Shown: piece by piece, positions 16,562-24,932 of the stretch
How positions within the stretch are numbered: the first letter of the stretch is position 1
Layout of the letters: every line of letters starts with the position of its first letter
NCBI RefSeq assembly: GCF_004216665.1
Contig: NZ_SGWY01000001.1
Span: 1,302,001-1,366,000, forward strand
Length of the DNA: 64,000 nt
Reading direction: 5' to 3'
DNA from: Agromyces ramosus
GTDB taxonomy: Bacteria > Actinomycetota > Actinomycetes > Actinomycetales > Microbacteriaceae
Translations under genes and position numbers: made by a program
Notes under the pieces: generated by a model
What the model saw: only the letters and a program-made list of their open reading frames with translations
What the model was told of the DNA's origin: nothing
Databases searched by the model: none

Positions 16562-17515
16562 ATGACCGATGCCCGCCGCCACCTGCTCGTGACCCTGCCC
16601 GGCGCGACCCTGCGTCGCGAGCTCGAGCGAACGCCCGGCGGCGTGCCCGACGGGGTGGAGCTCCGCGAATGGGGCCTCGCCGGACCCCCGCCCGTGGAGC
16701 CCGGAACGCGCATCGACCTCGTCGTGCCGCCGTACATGGGTGCGGCCGACCGGCTCGGCGCCTTGGATGGCGTCGACGTGGGGCTCGTGCAGTCCCAGTC
16801 GATCGGGTACGACGACGTGCCCGGCGCGCTGCCGCCCGGACACGTCTTCGCGAACGCGGCGAGCGTGCACGAGACCTCGACCGCGGAGCTCGCCCTGGCG
16901 CTCGTGCTCGCCGCGCAACGCGGGATCCCCGATTTCGTGCGCGCCGCGAGCGAGGGGCGATGGGCGCCCGCCCGCCACGAGAGCCTCGCCGATCGCCGCG
17001 TGCTGCTCCTCGGCTATGGCGGGGTGGGCCGGGCGATCGAGGAGCGACTCGCGCCGTTCGAAGTCGAGCTCACACGTGTCGCGAGCCGCGCCCGCGACGA
17101 CGAGTCCGGGCGCATCCACGGCATCGACGAACTGCCGCAGCTGCTCCCCGCCGCCGAGGTCGTGATCGTCGCGGTCCCCCTCAACGACGCGACCACCGGG
17201 CTCGTCGATCGCGAGTTCCTCGCGGCGGTTCCCGACGGCGCACTCGTGGTGAACATCGCTCGCGGACGCGTCGCCGACACCGACGCGGTACTCGCCGAGG
17301 CGCGCGCCGGCCGGCTCCGCTTCGCGCTCGACGTCACCGACCCCGAACCGCTGCCCCAGGGGCATCCGCTGTTCGCGCTTCCGAACGTGCTCATCTCCCC
17401 GCACGTCGGCGGCGCGTCCACCGCCATGATGCCCCGCATGGCGCGCCTCCTCCGACGCCAGATCGAACGGATGCTCCGCGGCGAGGCGCCCCTCAACGTC
17501 GTGCTGCGCACCTGA
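16562..17515 (+). CDS. D-isomer-specific 2-hydroxyacid dehydrogenase
   Basis: A 317-residue NAD-dependent dehydrogenase. The Rossmann motif LLLGYGGVGRAIEERL sits near residue 145, and the catalytic Arg (NIARGRV), Glu (VTDPEPLPQGHPLF) and His (SPHVGGAS) are all present. The family reduces 2-keto acids or oxidises D-hydroxy acids such as glycerate or phosphoglycerate. ATG 16562 has GGAGGA ten bases upstream. The substrate is not evident; neighbours give no clear pathway. Confidence 0.88.
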   Translation: MTDARRHLLVTLPGATLRRELERTPGGVPDGVELREWGLAGPPPVEPGTRIDLVVPPYMGAADRLGALDGVDVGLVQSQSIGYDDVPGALPPGHVFANAASVHETSTAELALALVLAAQRGIPDFVRAASEGRWAPARHESLADRRVLLLGYGGVGRAIEERLAPFEVELTRVASRARDDESGRIHGIDELPQLLPAAEVVIVAVPLNDATTGLVDREFLAAVPDGALVVNIARGRVADTDAVLAEARAGRLRFALDVTDPEPLPQGHPLFALPNVLISPHVGGASTAMMPRMARLLRRQIERMLRGEAPLNVVLRT

Positions 17516-17561
17516 TCGTCCACCCCACCCGTTCCGCCCTCCCCCAACCCGAGAGGACTCC

Positions 17562-18551
17562 ATGCCGACCTTCGCCAACGCCTTCGACTGGGTACGCCGC
17601 AACGTGGACGACGGTCCGCTCCCGAGCGCCGTGCTCGGAATCGCCACGGCGGACGGGGTGGCGGCCATCGACGCGTTCGGGGTGGAGGGCGGGCGCCCCA
17701 CCGCGGTCGACGACCACTACCCGCTGTTCTCGGTGACGAAGCCGATCGTGGGGCTCGCGGCGCTGCGCCTGATCGAGGAGGGGCGACTGACCCCGGAGAC
17801 GGCACTGTCCACCGCGGTGCCCGAGTTCGGCGCCGACCGCGACGACGTGGTGCGACTCCGGCACCTCGTGAGCCACACGTCGGGCATCGTCGAGCCGCCG
17901 CTCGACACCCCCGACGGCCTGCGCCCCTCGCTGCTCGCGCCCGGCCGCGACTTCGCCGCGGGCACGGTGTCGCGCTACTCGACGATCGCGTTCGAGGGGA
18001 TCGCCGCGCTCATCGAACACGCGAGCGGCGGGTCGTGGGAGCAGGCCGTGGCCGCCGTCGGTCAGCGGGTCGGCGCCACCGGCCTCACGGCGGACGTGTC
18101 GGCGAGCGCGCACGAGGTCGTGGATGCCGCCGAGCAGGGGCTCGATTACGCGCAGTTCGCGGCGCTGCGGCATCCGGGCGCGGGTCTGCTCGGTCGCGCC
18201 GAGGACCTGCTCGCGATCGGCAGCGCGATGCTCGCGGGCGGCGGCCCGCTCATCTCGCACGTCGGCTCCGAGGCCATGCTGCGACCGCTCACCGCCGGCC
18301 TGCCGAAGCTGGAGCCGTACCCCGAAGCCCGCGGCCAGGACTGGGGGTTCACGTGGAACCTCCGTCACTCCGCGCCCGGTCTGCTCGCCCGGGACACGTA
18401 CGGCCACGGCGGGTGGGCAGGCGCCGAATTCTGGATCACCCCGTCGCGCGGGGTGTGCTTCGCGCTGCTCACCAACATCGGCGGCGGGTTCGGCCGGTAC
18501 GGCGTTGACGCCGACGAGCTGCACAACGCGGTGGTCGCGGCCGCCGGCTGA
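17562..18551 (+). CDS. Serine hydrolase, class C beta-lactamase-like
   Basis: A 329-residue penicillin-binding-like esterase/peptidase. It has the nucleophile tetrad SVTK (in YPLFSVTKPIVG), the second-box Tyr in RYSTIAFEG, and the third box HGGW near the end (GHGGWAGAEFW). There is no signal peptide or lipobox, so it appears cytosolic, unlike the related lipoprotein at 52468. Such proteins hydrolyse esters or D-amino-acid peptides rather than give true antibiotic resistance. GAGAGGA precedes the ATG. A palindrome right after the stop may terminate transcription before the CHAT array. Confidence 0.85.
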   Translation: MPTFANAFDWVRRNVDDGPLPSAVLGIATADGVAAIDAFGVEGGRPTAVDDHYPLFSVTKPIVGLAALRLIEEGRLTPETALSTAVPEFGADRDDVVRLRHLVSHTSGIVEPPLDTPDGLRPSLLAPGRDFAAGTVSRYSTIAFEGIAALIEHASGGSWEQAVAAVGQRVGATGLTADVSASAHEVVDAAEQGLDYAQFAALRHPGAGLLGRAEDLLAIGSAMLAGGGPLISHVGSEAMLRPLTAGLPKLEPYPEARGQDWGFTWNLRHSAPGLLARDTYGHGGWAGAEFWITPSRGVCFALLTNIGGGFGRYGVDADELHNAVVAAAG

Positions 18552-18553
18552 GT

Positions 18554-18569
18554 ATCCGGGATCCCGGAT
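18554..18569. terminator. Perfect palindrome ATCCGGGATCCCGGAT
   Basis: A 16-base perfect palindrome three bases after the serine-hydrolase stop, before the CHAT array. It can form a six-pair stem with a GATC loop, so it may be a terminator, or be an operator for the array. No T-tract. Confidence 0.4.
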
Positions 18570-18576
18570 TCGGGAG

Positions 18577-18582
18577 TACCCT
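18577..18582 (+). promoter_or_regulatory. Possible -10 TACCCT of the CHAT array
   Basis: A TANNNT hexamer about 110 bases before the first CHAT gene, just after the palindrome at 18554. No convincing -35. Low confidence. Confidence 0.3.
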
Positions 18583-18694
18583 GTGAATCGACCGAACGTC
18601 TGCGAGCGCGTCCTCGCGGTTCCGGATGCTCCCCGCAGCCCCGTTCAGTGGTGGCCCGGTTGGCGCACCAGCGCCCGCGAGCCAGGATTCGCCC

Positions 18695-20443
18695 ATGGAC
18701 ACCGTGATGGAGCTGGAGATCGGGCCCGGTCCCGAGCCGGGCTCCTACGTGGCGCACGTGCTCCGGTCGGTGGGCGGCGGTGAACCGACCGAGACGTTCC
18801 GGCTCGAACTCGACGAGCTGGTCGGTCGTCGGCCCGCACTCGAGGCGAGCGTGCTGCTGTCATCGGTGTCGGCCCGGCGCATCATGCCGGACACCGAGGC
18901 CGCGCTGCAGGACGTCGGGCGGCGACTGTTCGAGGCAGCCTTCACCGGGGATGTCTACGCCGCCTACCGCACGAGCGTGGCCGTCGCATCCGAACGGGGA
19001 CGGGGCGTCCAGATCGCACTGCGCCTCACCGCGCCGGGCCTCGCAGCCCTGCCCTGGGAGGCGCTCTACGACCCCGCGACCGAGACCTACCTGTGCCGCA
19101 AGGAGCCGCTCGTGCGGAACGTGCCCGCGGCGCATGCGCCGGCGGCCCTCACGATCGAACTGCCCCTGCGAGTGCTCGCCATGGTGTCGTCGCCGCGCGG
19201 CCTGCCGGCCATCGACGTCGAGCACGAGCGCGAACTGCTGGAGGAGGCGCTGCGACCGCACCTCGATGCCGGTCGGGTACGGATCGAGTGGCTCGAGCCC
19301 GTGACGTGGTCCGGCGTCCACGACAAACTCCTCGAGCAGGAGTGGCACGTGCTGCACTTCATCGGCCACGGCACCTACGACACCGACACCGATGAGGGCG
19401 TGCTCGCATTCGTCGGCCGAGACGGGCGAGCGGAGTACGTCTCGGCATCGAGCCTGGCCGACCTGCTCGCCGAGGCGGAGCCGACGCCCCGGCTCGTGCT
19501 GCTCAACTCGTGCCGTTCCGGAGCGGGCGGTACCGACGACCTGTTCTCGGGCACCGCGGCGGCGCTGGCGCACAGCGGCATCCGGGCGGTGGCCGCGATG
19601 CAGTTCTCGATCAGCGACACCGCCGCGATCGAGTTCGCCCGCGGCTTCTACTCGGCGCTGGCCCACGGCCGCGGGATCGACGAGGCCGTGCGCAGCGGTC
19701 GCATCGGCATCCTCGGCCTCGGCAGGGGCACGCTCGAGTGGGTGACCCCGGTGCTGTACCTCCGCGGCGACGACACCCGGCTCTTCGACGTCGCGCGCGC
19801 GACCATGACGCCGGCCGCTGCGGCGCCGGTGGCCGCGTCGGCAGGGTCGACGGCGTCGCCCCCACGGATTCAGCCTCCTGCGGATCGGCCGCCTCAGGAG
19901 TCCTCTTCCAGCACCGAGGGCTCGGGCCCTCGGTGGAAGCCATGGCTCGTCGGCGGTGGCGTGGTCCTCGCGGCAGCCGCCGGGGCGCTCATCACCTTCG
20001 TGTTCCTGCCGCGGGGGACGGGCGGGGTCGACGACACCGGCGGCGGCGGGGGCGGCGGCGGGGACGACGGTGGCTCGCTGACCACGAACGAGGTGACCGT
20101 GCCGATGGATGTCGCGTGGACGGCGACCGGCGTCTCGTGCGAGGAGGGCGACACCATCCGCATCTCGGCGCGCGGCCTGGGAGTGTACGGCACCAGCGGG
20201 GGCACCGTCGGGCCGGACGGCCTCCCCGGTGACGAGTCGCTGGATCAACGCGTGGAGGACGACATCCAGACGTTCGCGCTGATGGGGCGGCTCGAGAACC
20301 AGACCAAGGCGTTCTCCGTCTACACCGAGGAGGCGTACCTGTGCCCGGAGCCGGGCGAGATGTACCTCGGGCCGAATGACGTCCAACTCGACGGCAACAG
20401 CGGCGCGTTCACCGCCACCGTCACGCTCGTTCCAGCGGAATGA
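18695..20443 (+). CDS. Transmembrane CHAT (caspase-like) protein 1 with LecA-like exodomain
   Basis: A 582-residue protein. Residues 1-150 are the usual N-terminal part of actinobacterial CHAT proteins (APGLAALPWEALYDP). The CHAT cysteine-protease domain follows to about 363, with catalytic His225 in HFIGHGTYD and Cys273 in LLNSCRSG. A Pro/Ser-rich linker (365-412) leads to one membrane helix (about 417-438) preceded by RWKPW, so the protease should be cytosolic. After a Gly/Asp linker, residues 465-582 resemble the bacterial lectin LecA/PA-IL: GDTIRISARG, VGPDG, and NDVQLDGNSGAF. Cys482 and Cys550 may form a disulfide outside the cell. I start at ATG 18695, matching the paralogs (MELEIGPGP). 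First of four tandem copies. Ligand and substrates unknown. Confidence 0.88.
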   Translation: MDTVMELEIGPGPEPGSYVAHVLRSVGGGEPTETFRLELDELVGRRPALEASVLLSSVSARRIMPDTEAALQDVGRRLFEAAFTGDVYAAYRTSVAVASERGRGVQIALRLTAPGLAALPWEALYDPATETYLCRKEPLVRNVPAAHAPAALTIELPLRVLAMVSSPRGLPAIDVEHERELLEEALRPHLDAGRVRIEWLEPVTWSGVHDKLLEQEWHVLHFIGHGTYDTDTDEGVLAFVGRDGRAEYVSASSLADLLAEAEPTPRLVLLNSCRSGAGGTDDLFSGTAAALAHSGIRAVAAMQFSISDTAAIEFARGFYSALAHGRGIDEAVRSGRIGILGLGRGTLEWVTPVLYLRGDDTRLFDVARATMTPAAAAPVAASAGSTASPPRIQPPADRPPQESSSSTEGSGPRWKPWLVGGGVVLAAAAGALITFVFLPRGTGGVDDTGGGGGGGGDDGGSLTTNEVTVPMDVAWTATGVSCEEGDTIRISARGLGVYGTSGGTVGPDGLPGDESLDQRVEDDIQTFALMGRLENQTKAFSVYTEEAYLCPEPGEMYLGPNDVQLDGNSGAFTATVTLVPAE

Positions 20444-20527
20444 AGGAGCCGTGATGTCGGTGCATCCCCGCAGCGCAAGGTCAGTGGCTCCACTCCGTGC
20501 AGGCGACCCGCGAGCGAAGATGCGCCC

Positions 20528-22210
20528 ATGAACGCGGTGATGGAGTTGGAGATCGGGCCCGGACCCGAGTCGGGCTCCTACCTCGTGCGCGTCCTGCGAT
20601 CCGTCGGCGGCGGCGAGCCTTCCGAGACGATCACGCTCGACCTCGACGAACTCGTCGACCGCCGTCCCGCCCTCGAGGCGAGCGTGCTCCTGTCGTCGAT
20701 CGCGGCGCGACGCGTGGTGCCCGACACCGAGGCGGCGATCCAGGACGTGGGCCGCCGGCTGTTCGAGTCCGCGTTCACGGGCAGCGTCGCGAGCGCCTAT
20801 CGCACGAGCATCGCCGTCGCCTCCGAACGCGGCACGAGCGTGCAGATCGCCCTGCGACTGAACGCGCCGGGTCTTGCGGCCCTGCCATGGGAGGCGCTCT
20901 ACGACCCCGAGACCCAGACCTACCTGTGCCGCAAGGAGCCGCTGGTTCGGAACGTGCCCACACCGCACGCCGCCACCGCCCTCGCGGTCGCCTCCCCGCT
21001 GCGCGTGCTCGCCATGGTCGCGTCGCCGCGTGGGCTGCCCGCGCTCGACGTCGACGGCGAGCGCGAGCGACTGCAGTCCGCGCTGGAGCCGCAGATCGCG
21101 TCCGGCCGCGTGGAGCTGCACTGGCTCGAGGACGTCTCATGGGAGGGCGTGCACCACAGTCTCCTCAGCCAGGAGTGGCACGTGCTGCACTTCATCGGAC
21201 ACGGCACCTACGACGTCGACACCGACGAGGGCGTGCTCGCGTTGGTCGGACGCGACGGCCGCGCCGACTACGTCACCGCGTCGAGCCTCGCCGACCTGCT
21301 CGACGAGGCCGAACCCACGCCCCGGCTCGTGGTCCTCAACTCGTGCCAGTCGGGCGCGGGTGGAACGACCGACCTGTTCTCCGGCACCGCCGCCGCCCTC
21401 GCGTACAGCGGCATCCAAGCGGTCGCGGCCATGCAGTTCTCCATCAGCGACACGGCCGCGCTCGCGTTCGCGCGCGGCTTCTACACCGCCCTCGCCTACG
21501 GCCGCGGCATCGACGAGGCGATGCGGAGCGGCCGCATCGGCATCCTCGGCATGGGCCGCGGAACGCTCGAGTGGGTCACGCCCGTGCTGTACCTCCGGGG
21601 AGAGGGCGCCCGCCTGTTCGACGTGGTGCCCGTGGAAGCGCCCAGCGCGAGTCGGTCGGATGCCTCCGCCCAACCCGTCCAGCCCGCGGCATCCGTCGCC
21701 GGCGAACCCGAGGAGCCGGCAACGCGCGGCCAGCGCCGGAAGGCGATCATCGTCGGCATCATCGCCGGCGTACTCGCGGTGGGCGGGGTGATCGCGGCGT
21801 TCGCACTGCGGCCGACCGACGGGGGCGGGTCGGACGACGGAGGCTCGGAGAGCACCGCCGAGCTCGCGGTGCCGCTGGCCATCGACTGGGTCGACGTGGG
21901 GCTCTACTGCACCCTGGGCGATGAGTTCGTGATCGAGGTGAGTGGGCGCGGCTGGCTCGATTCGACTCCGGAATCGCAGATCGGGCCCGAGGGCCTGACG
22001 GACGGCGAGCGCCCGGAGGACCGCGTGCTGGCGGACGCGAACACGGGCTCGGTCATCGGAAAGCTCAACACCACCCCCGAGATCTTCCCGGTCGGCGAGG
22101 GCACGACCTATGCCTGCCCCGCGCAGGGGGACCTGATGCTCGGGGTGAACGACACGGACCTCGCGGACAACAGCGGCGAGTTCGGGGCGTTCGTCACGCT
22201 CAACCACTAG
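20528..22210 (+). CDS. Transmembrane CHAT protein 2 with LecA-like exodomain
   Basis: A 560-residue paralog of the gene before it, aligned without gaps over residues 1-363, with catalytic His225 (HFIGHGTYD) and Cys273 (VLNSCQSGAG) at the same positions. The linker is shorter; basic RGQRRK precedes the membrane helix (about 406-427). The C-terminal exodomain (445-560) gives the clearest LecA likeness: LGDEFVIEVSGRGW, IGPEG, GSVIGKL and NDTDLADNSGEF. Cys461 and Cys530 form the conserved pair. Its start has the leader AAGATGCGCCC-ATG shared with the other copies. The Trypco1 gene follows 22 bases after its stop, suggesting they work together. Confidence 0.88.
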   Translation: MNAVMELEIGPGPESGSYLVRVLRSVGGGEPSETITLDLDELVDRRPALEASVLLSSIAARRVVPDTEAAIQDVGRRLFESAFTGSVASAYRTSIAVASERGTSVQIALRLNAPGLAALPWEALYDPETQTYLCRKEPLVRNVPTPHAATALAVASPLRVLAMVASPRGLPALDVDGERERLQSALEPQIASGRVELHWLEDVSWEGVHHSLLSQEWHVLHFIGHGTYDVDTDEGVLALVGRDGRADYVTASSLADLLDEAEPTPRLVVLNSCQSGAGGTTDLFSGTAAALAYSGIQAVAAMQFSISDTAALAFARGFYTALAYGRGIDEAMRSGRIGILGMGRGTLEWVTPVLYLRGEGARLFDVVPVEAPSASRSDASAQPVQPAASVAGEPEEPATRGQRRKAIIVGIIAGVLAVGGVIAAFALRPTDGGGSDDGGSESTAELAVPLAIDWVDVGLYCTLGDEFVIEVSGRGWLDSTPESQIGPEGLTDGERPEDRVLADANTGSVIGKLNTTPEIFPVGEGTTYACPAQGDLMLGVNDTDLADNSGEFGAFVTLNH

Positions 22211-22232
22211 CGGCACGGCGACGGGGGGAACC

Positions 22233-22661
22233 ATGCAGCGGATCGCGATCTTCACGACGGAGGACGGCGGCGAGGTCGCCATCCAGGTGGCCGACGACGC
22301 TCCACCGGGCGCGGGCGAGGGCGCCCCGGTGGAGGCGCCCGGTGCGGCGCCTGGAAACGAGTACGGTGCACCGCCGGGGCTGACGGTGCGCGGCATCCCG
22401 AGCGGATCACTCCAGACCCGCGGCGTCACGAGCGGGCGCCTCGTCGAACGCACCCAGCAGAGCCTCGACGAGGTGCTCTCCCATGCGAGGCCGGCGGTGA
22501 CGACGCTGCTGCGCCAGGTACGCGGGCAGGATGACGCCCCCGATGAGCTGGAGGTGGAGTTCGGCATCCAGATCAGTCTCGAGGTGGGGGCGTACATCGC
22601 GGCGGCGAGCTCGACCGCGAACTTCCGCGTGACGATGCGGTGGCACTCGCATGCGAACTGA
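22233..22661 (+). CDS. Trypco1-domain (CU044_2847 family) protein
   Basis: A 142-residue soluble protein. The N-terminus QRIAIFTTEDGGEVAIQVAD and the C-terminal half, with SLDEVLSHARPAVTTLL, PDELEVEFGIQIS and ANFRVTMRW, match the trypsin-co-occurring domain 1 pattern. This domain is found beside proteases, CHAT and TIR-type effectors in conflict systems, where it is thought to be an adaptor or regulator. About 30 Gly/Pro/Ala residues are inserted near 24-55. It lies between CHAT copies 2 and 3 with short gaps, so it is almost surely in the same transcript. It is the only non-CHAT gene in the array. Biochemical role unproven. Confidence 0.85.
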   Translation: MQRIAIFTTEDGGEVAIQVADDAPPGAGEGAPVEAPGAAPGNEYGAPPGLTVRGIPSGSLQTRGVTSGRLVERTQQSLDEVLSHARPAVTTLLRQVRGQDDAPDELEVEFGIQISLEVGAYIAAASSTANFRVTMRWHSHAN

Positions 22662-22736
22662 CTCCGGAGATGCACCGAGCCGGATTCCAGTGCCTGCACG
22701 GTTGGCGTGACGACCCCTGACGACAAGGATGCGCGC

Positions 22737-24917
22737 ATGAACACGGTCATGGAGTTGGAGATCGGGCCCGGCCCGGAAGCGGGCTCCTACGTCGTGCACG
22801 TCCTGCGGTCCGTCGGCGGCGGCGAGCCGAGCCAGGCGATCACGCTCGACCTCGACGAGCTCGTGGATGGACGACCGCTCCTCGAGGCGACCGTGCTGTC
22901 TTCCTCGGTCTCGGCACGACGCGTCATGTCGGACACCGAGGCCGTCGTGCAGGAGGTCGGGCACCGGCTCTTCGAGTCGACCTTCAGCGGCGCCGTCCGC
23001 ACCGCGTACCGCACGAGCATGGCGGTCGCCTCCGAGCGCGGCACGGGCGTGCAGATCGCCCTGCGCCTCACGGCGCCCGGCCTCGCAGCACTGCCGTGGG
23101 AGACCCTCTTCGATGCCGAGACCGGCGCGTACCTCTGCCGCAAGGAGCCGCTCGTGCGCTACGTGCCAGCTCCGCATGCCGCGGCCGCACTGGCCATCGA
23201 GCCCCCGATGCGGGTGCTCGGCATGATCTCCTCGCCGCGTGGGCTGCCCGCGCTCGACGTCGACGGCGAGCGGGAGCGACTCGAACAGGCCCTCCGACCG
23301 CACCTCGACTCGGGGCGGGTCGAGCTGGAGTGGCTCGACGAGGTGTCGTGGACCGGTGTGCACGGCAAGCTGCTCGAGGGGCAGTGGCACGTGCTGCACT
23401 TCGTCGGCCACGGCACGTACGACGTGGACACCGACGAGGGCGTGCTCGCGTTCGTCGGGCGCGACGGCCGCGCCGACTACGTCACCGCCTCGAGCCTCGC
23501 GGACCTGCTCGACGAGGCCGAGCCCACGCCCCGCCTCGTGGTGCTGAACTCGTGCCAGTCGGGAGCGGGTGGCACGACCGACCTGTTCTCGGGCACCGCC
23601 GCGGCACTGGCCCACAGCGGCATCCGCGCGGTCGCCGCCATGCAGTTCTCCATCAGCGACACCGCGGCGATCGAGTTCGCCCGCGGGTTCTACACCGCCC
23701 TGTCGCACGGCCGGGGCATCGACGAGGCGGTGCGGAGCGGCCGCATCGGCATCCTCGGCATGGGCCGCGGAACGCTCGAGTGGGTCACGCCCGTGCTGTA
23801 CCTGCGCGGGGAGGACACGCAGCTCTTCGACGTGGCCCCGCTGTCGACCGCGGAGCTGGAGGCGCCGAAGGACTCAGCCGTCGAGGTGCCCGTCGCACCT
23901 CCGGGCCGGGCAGCGGATGCCGCACCGCCGACTCCTGCGGACGGGACCGCGACGTCGACGCCGACGCCAGCGCTGACGGCACCGGTCGCGGCGCGTGCTC
24001 CGGAGCCGGTCGACTCGCCCTCGACCTCCACGTCGAGACCGGTCGCCACGTCGGCTCCCGCAGCCGAGTCGACCGGATCGAAGCCGCCCGGCACGCCGAC
24101 CGCGCCGCCACCGCGGCATCCGGCACCGGCACCGGCACCTCGAGGCTCGACGTCCTCGGGAGCAAGGTCGGAGGCGCCGTGGTGGACGGCGCCCCCCGCG
24201 CGACGGCCGCCTCCCGTTGCTCCCACCGTCTCGTCGCCCGCCGGCCGGCCGAGCGGAGTCGGCTCGAGCACCGGTACGCCGACAGCTCGACCGCCGAACT
24301 CGGGGCCGCCGAACTCCGGGCCGCCGAACCGACCCCATGCGAGCCCGGGCGCGCACCCCGCATCGACGCGACGCTGGACGCCTTGGCTTGTCGTGGGTGT
24401 CGTGTCGATCGCCGCCATCGTGGGCGCGATCGGGGCGGTCACCCTGCTTCGCCCCGATTCGGGACTCGGCGGCACGCCGATCGGCGAGTTCGTGGGTGCG
24501 CCCGACCCGGTCCGGGACGACGCCCGAACGCCGGACGAAGCCGACGCCGGGGTCCTCGTGACGGAGAAGGTGGTCCCCCTCGACTACGAGGATTTCGTCT
24601 ACACCGAGTACGTCTGCCAGCCTGACGCCGAATACCGGATCACGGCCACGAGTGAAGGAGCGACGCACGATGGCACCCCGGTCGGGCCCAACGGAATCGG
24701 TGACGGAGCCGGCGCCGAGTCCCCGCCCTACGCATACGCGTTGGCCTCACTCCTCGTGGGGGTGCGCGGCTCCGACGCAATGGAGTTCGTCGGCAGTGAC
24801 GGCGCGTACACGTGCCAGAGCTCGGCGGAGATGAAGCTCACCGTGAACGACGTCGTGAACCTCGAACGCAACTCCGGCCACTTCCGTGTGCGGATCTCCC
24901 AGGTCTCCGGCGGATGA
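22737..24917 (+). CDS. Transmembrane CHAT protein 3 with long proline-rich linker and LecA-like exodomain
   Basis: A 726-residue paralog, longest of the four. Residues 1-363 align without gaps, with His225 (HFVGHGTYD) and Cys273 (VLNSCQSGAG). The extra length is a 175-residue Pro/Ser/Thr/Ala linker (about 372-547) containing a short NSGPP repeat near 521. The membrane helix is about 549-571. The exodomain (605-726) is the most diverged: VCQPDAEYRITATSEG, VGPNG and NDVVNLERNSGHF; Cys627 and Cys693 keep the pair. I use ATG 22737, preceded by AAGGATGCGCGC like the paralogs, rather than a GTG at 22707. Copy 4 starts only 15 bases after its stop. Confidence 0.87.
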   Translation: MNTVMELEIGPGPEAGSYVVHVLRSVGGGEPSQAITLDLDELVDGRPLLEATVLSSSVSARRVMSDTEAVVQEVGHRLFESTFSGAVRTAYRTSMAVASERGTGVQIALRLTAPGLAALPWETLFDAETGAYLCRKEPLVRYVPAPHAAAALAIEPPMRVLGMISSPRGLPALDVDGERERLEQALRPHLDSGRVELEWLDEVSWTGVHGKLLEGQWHVLHFVGHGTYDVDTDEGVLAFVGRDGRADYVTASSLADLLDEAEPTPRLVVLNSCQSGAGGTTDLFSGTAAALAHSGIRAVAAMQFSISDTAAIEFARGFYTALSHGRGIDEAVRSGRIGILGMGRGTLEWVTPVLYLRGEDTQLFDVAPLSTAELEAPKDSAVEVPVAPPGRAADAAPPTPADGTATSTPTPALTAPVAARAPEPVDSPSTSTSRPVATSAPAAESTGSKPPGTPTAPPPRHPAPAPAPRGSTSSGARSEAPWWTAPPARRPPPVAPTVSSPAGRPSGVGSSTGTPTARPPNSGPPNSGPPNRPHASPGAHPASTRRWTPWLVVGVVSIAAIVGAIGAVTLLRPDSGLGGTPIGEFVGAPDPVRDDARTPDEADAGVLVTEKVVPLDYEDFVYTEYVCQPDAEYRITATSEGATHDGTPVGPNGIGDGAGAESPPYAYALASLLVGVRGSDAMEFVGSDGAYTCQSSAEMKLTVNDVVNLERNSGHFRVRISQVSGG
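24297..24329 (+). repeat. Short NSGPP-coding repeat in the CHAT 3 linker
   Basis: Two units of AACTCGGGGCCGCCG-type sequence plus a partial third encode NSGPPNSGPPN just before the membrane helix. Such repeats let linker length change by slippage. Confidence 0.6.
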
Positions 24918-24932
24918 CGGGAGGCCGAATCG

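Noticed and set aside
17562-18551. Beta-lactamase resistance gene
   Set aside because: It has the SXXK fold signature but no export signal, and matches generic serine hydrolases.
24297-24329. CRISPR-like or minisatellite array in CHAT 3
   Set aside because: Only about two and a half short coding units without spacers; it is a Pro-rich linker repeat.
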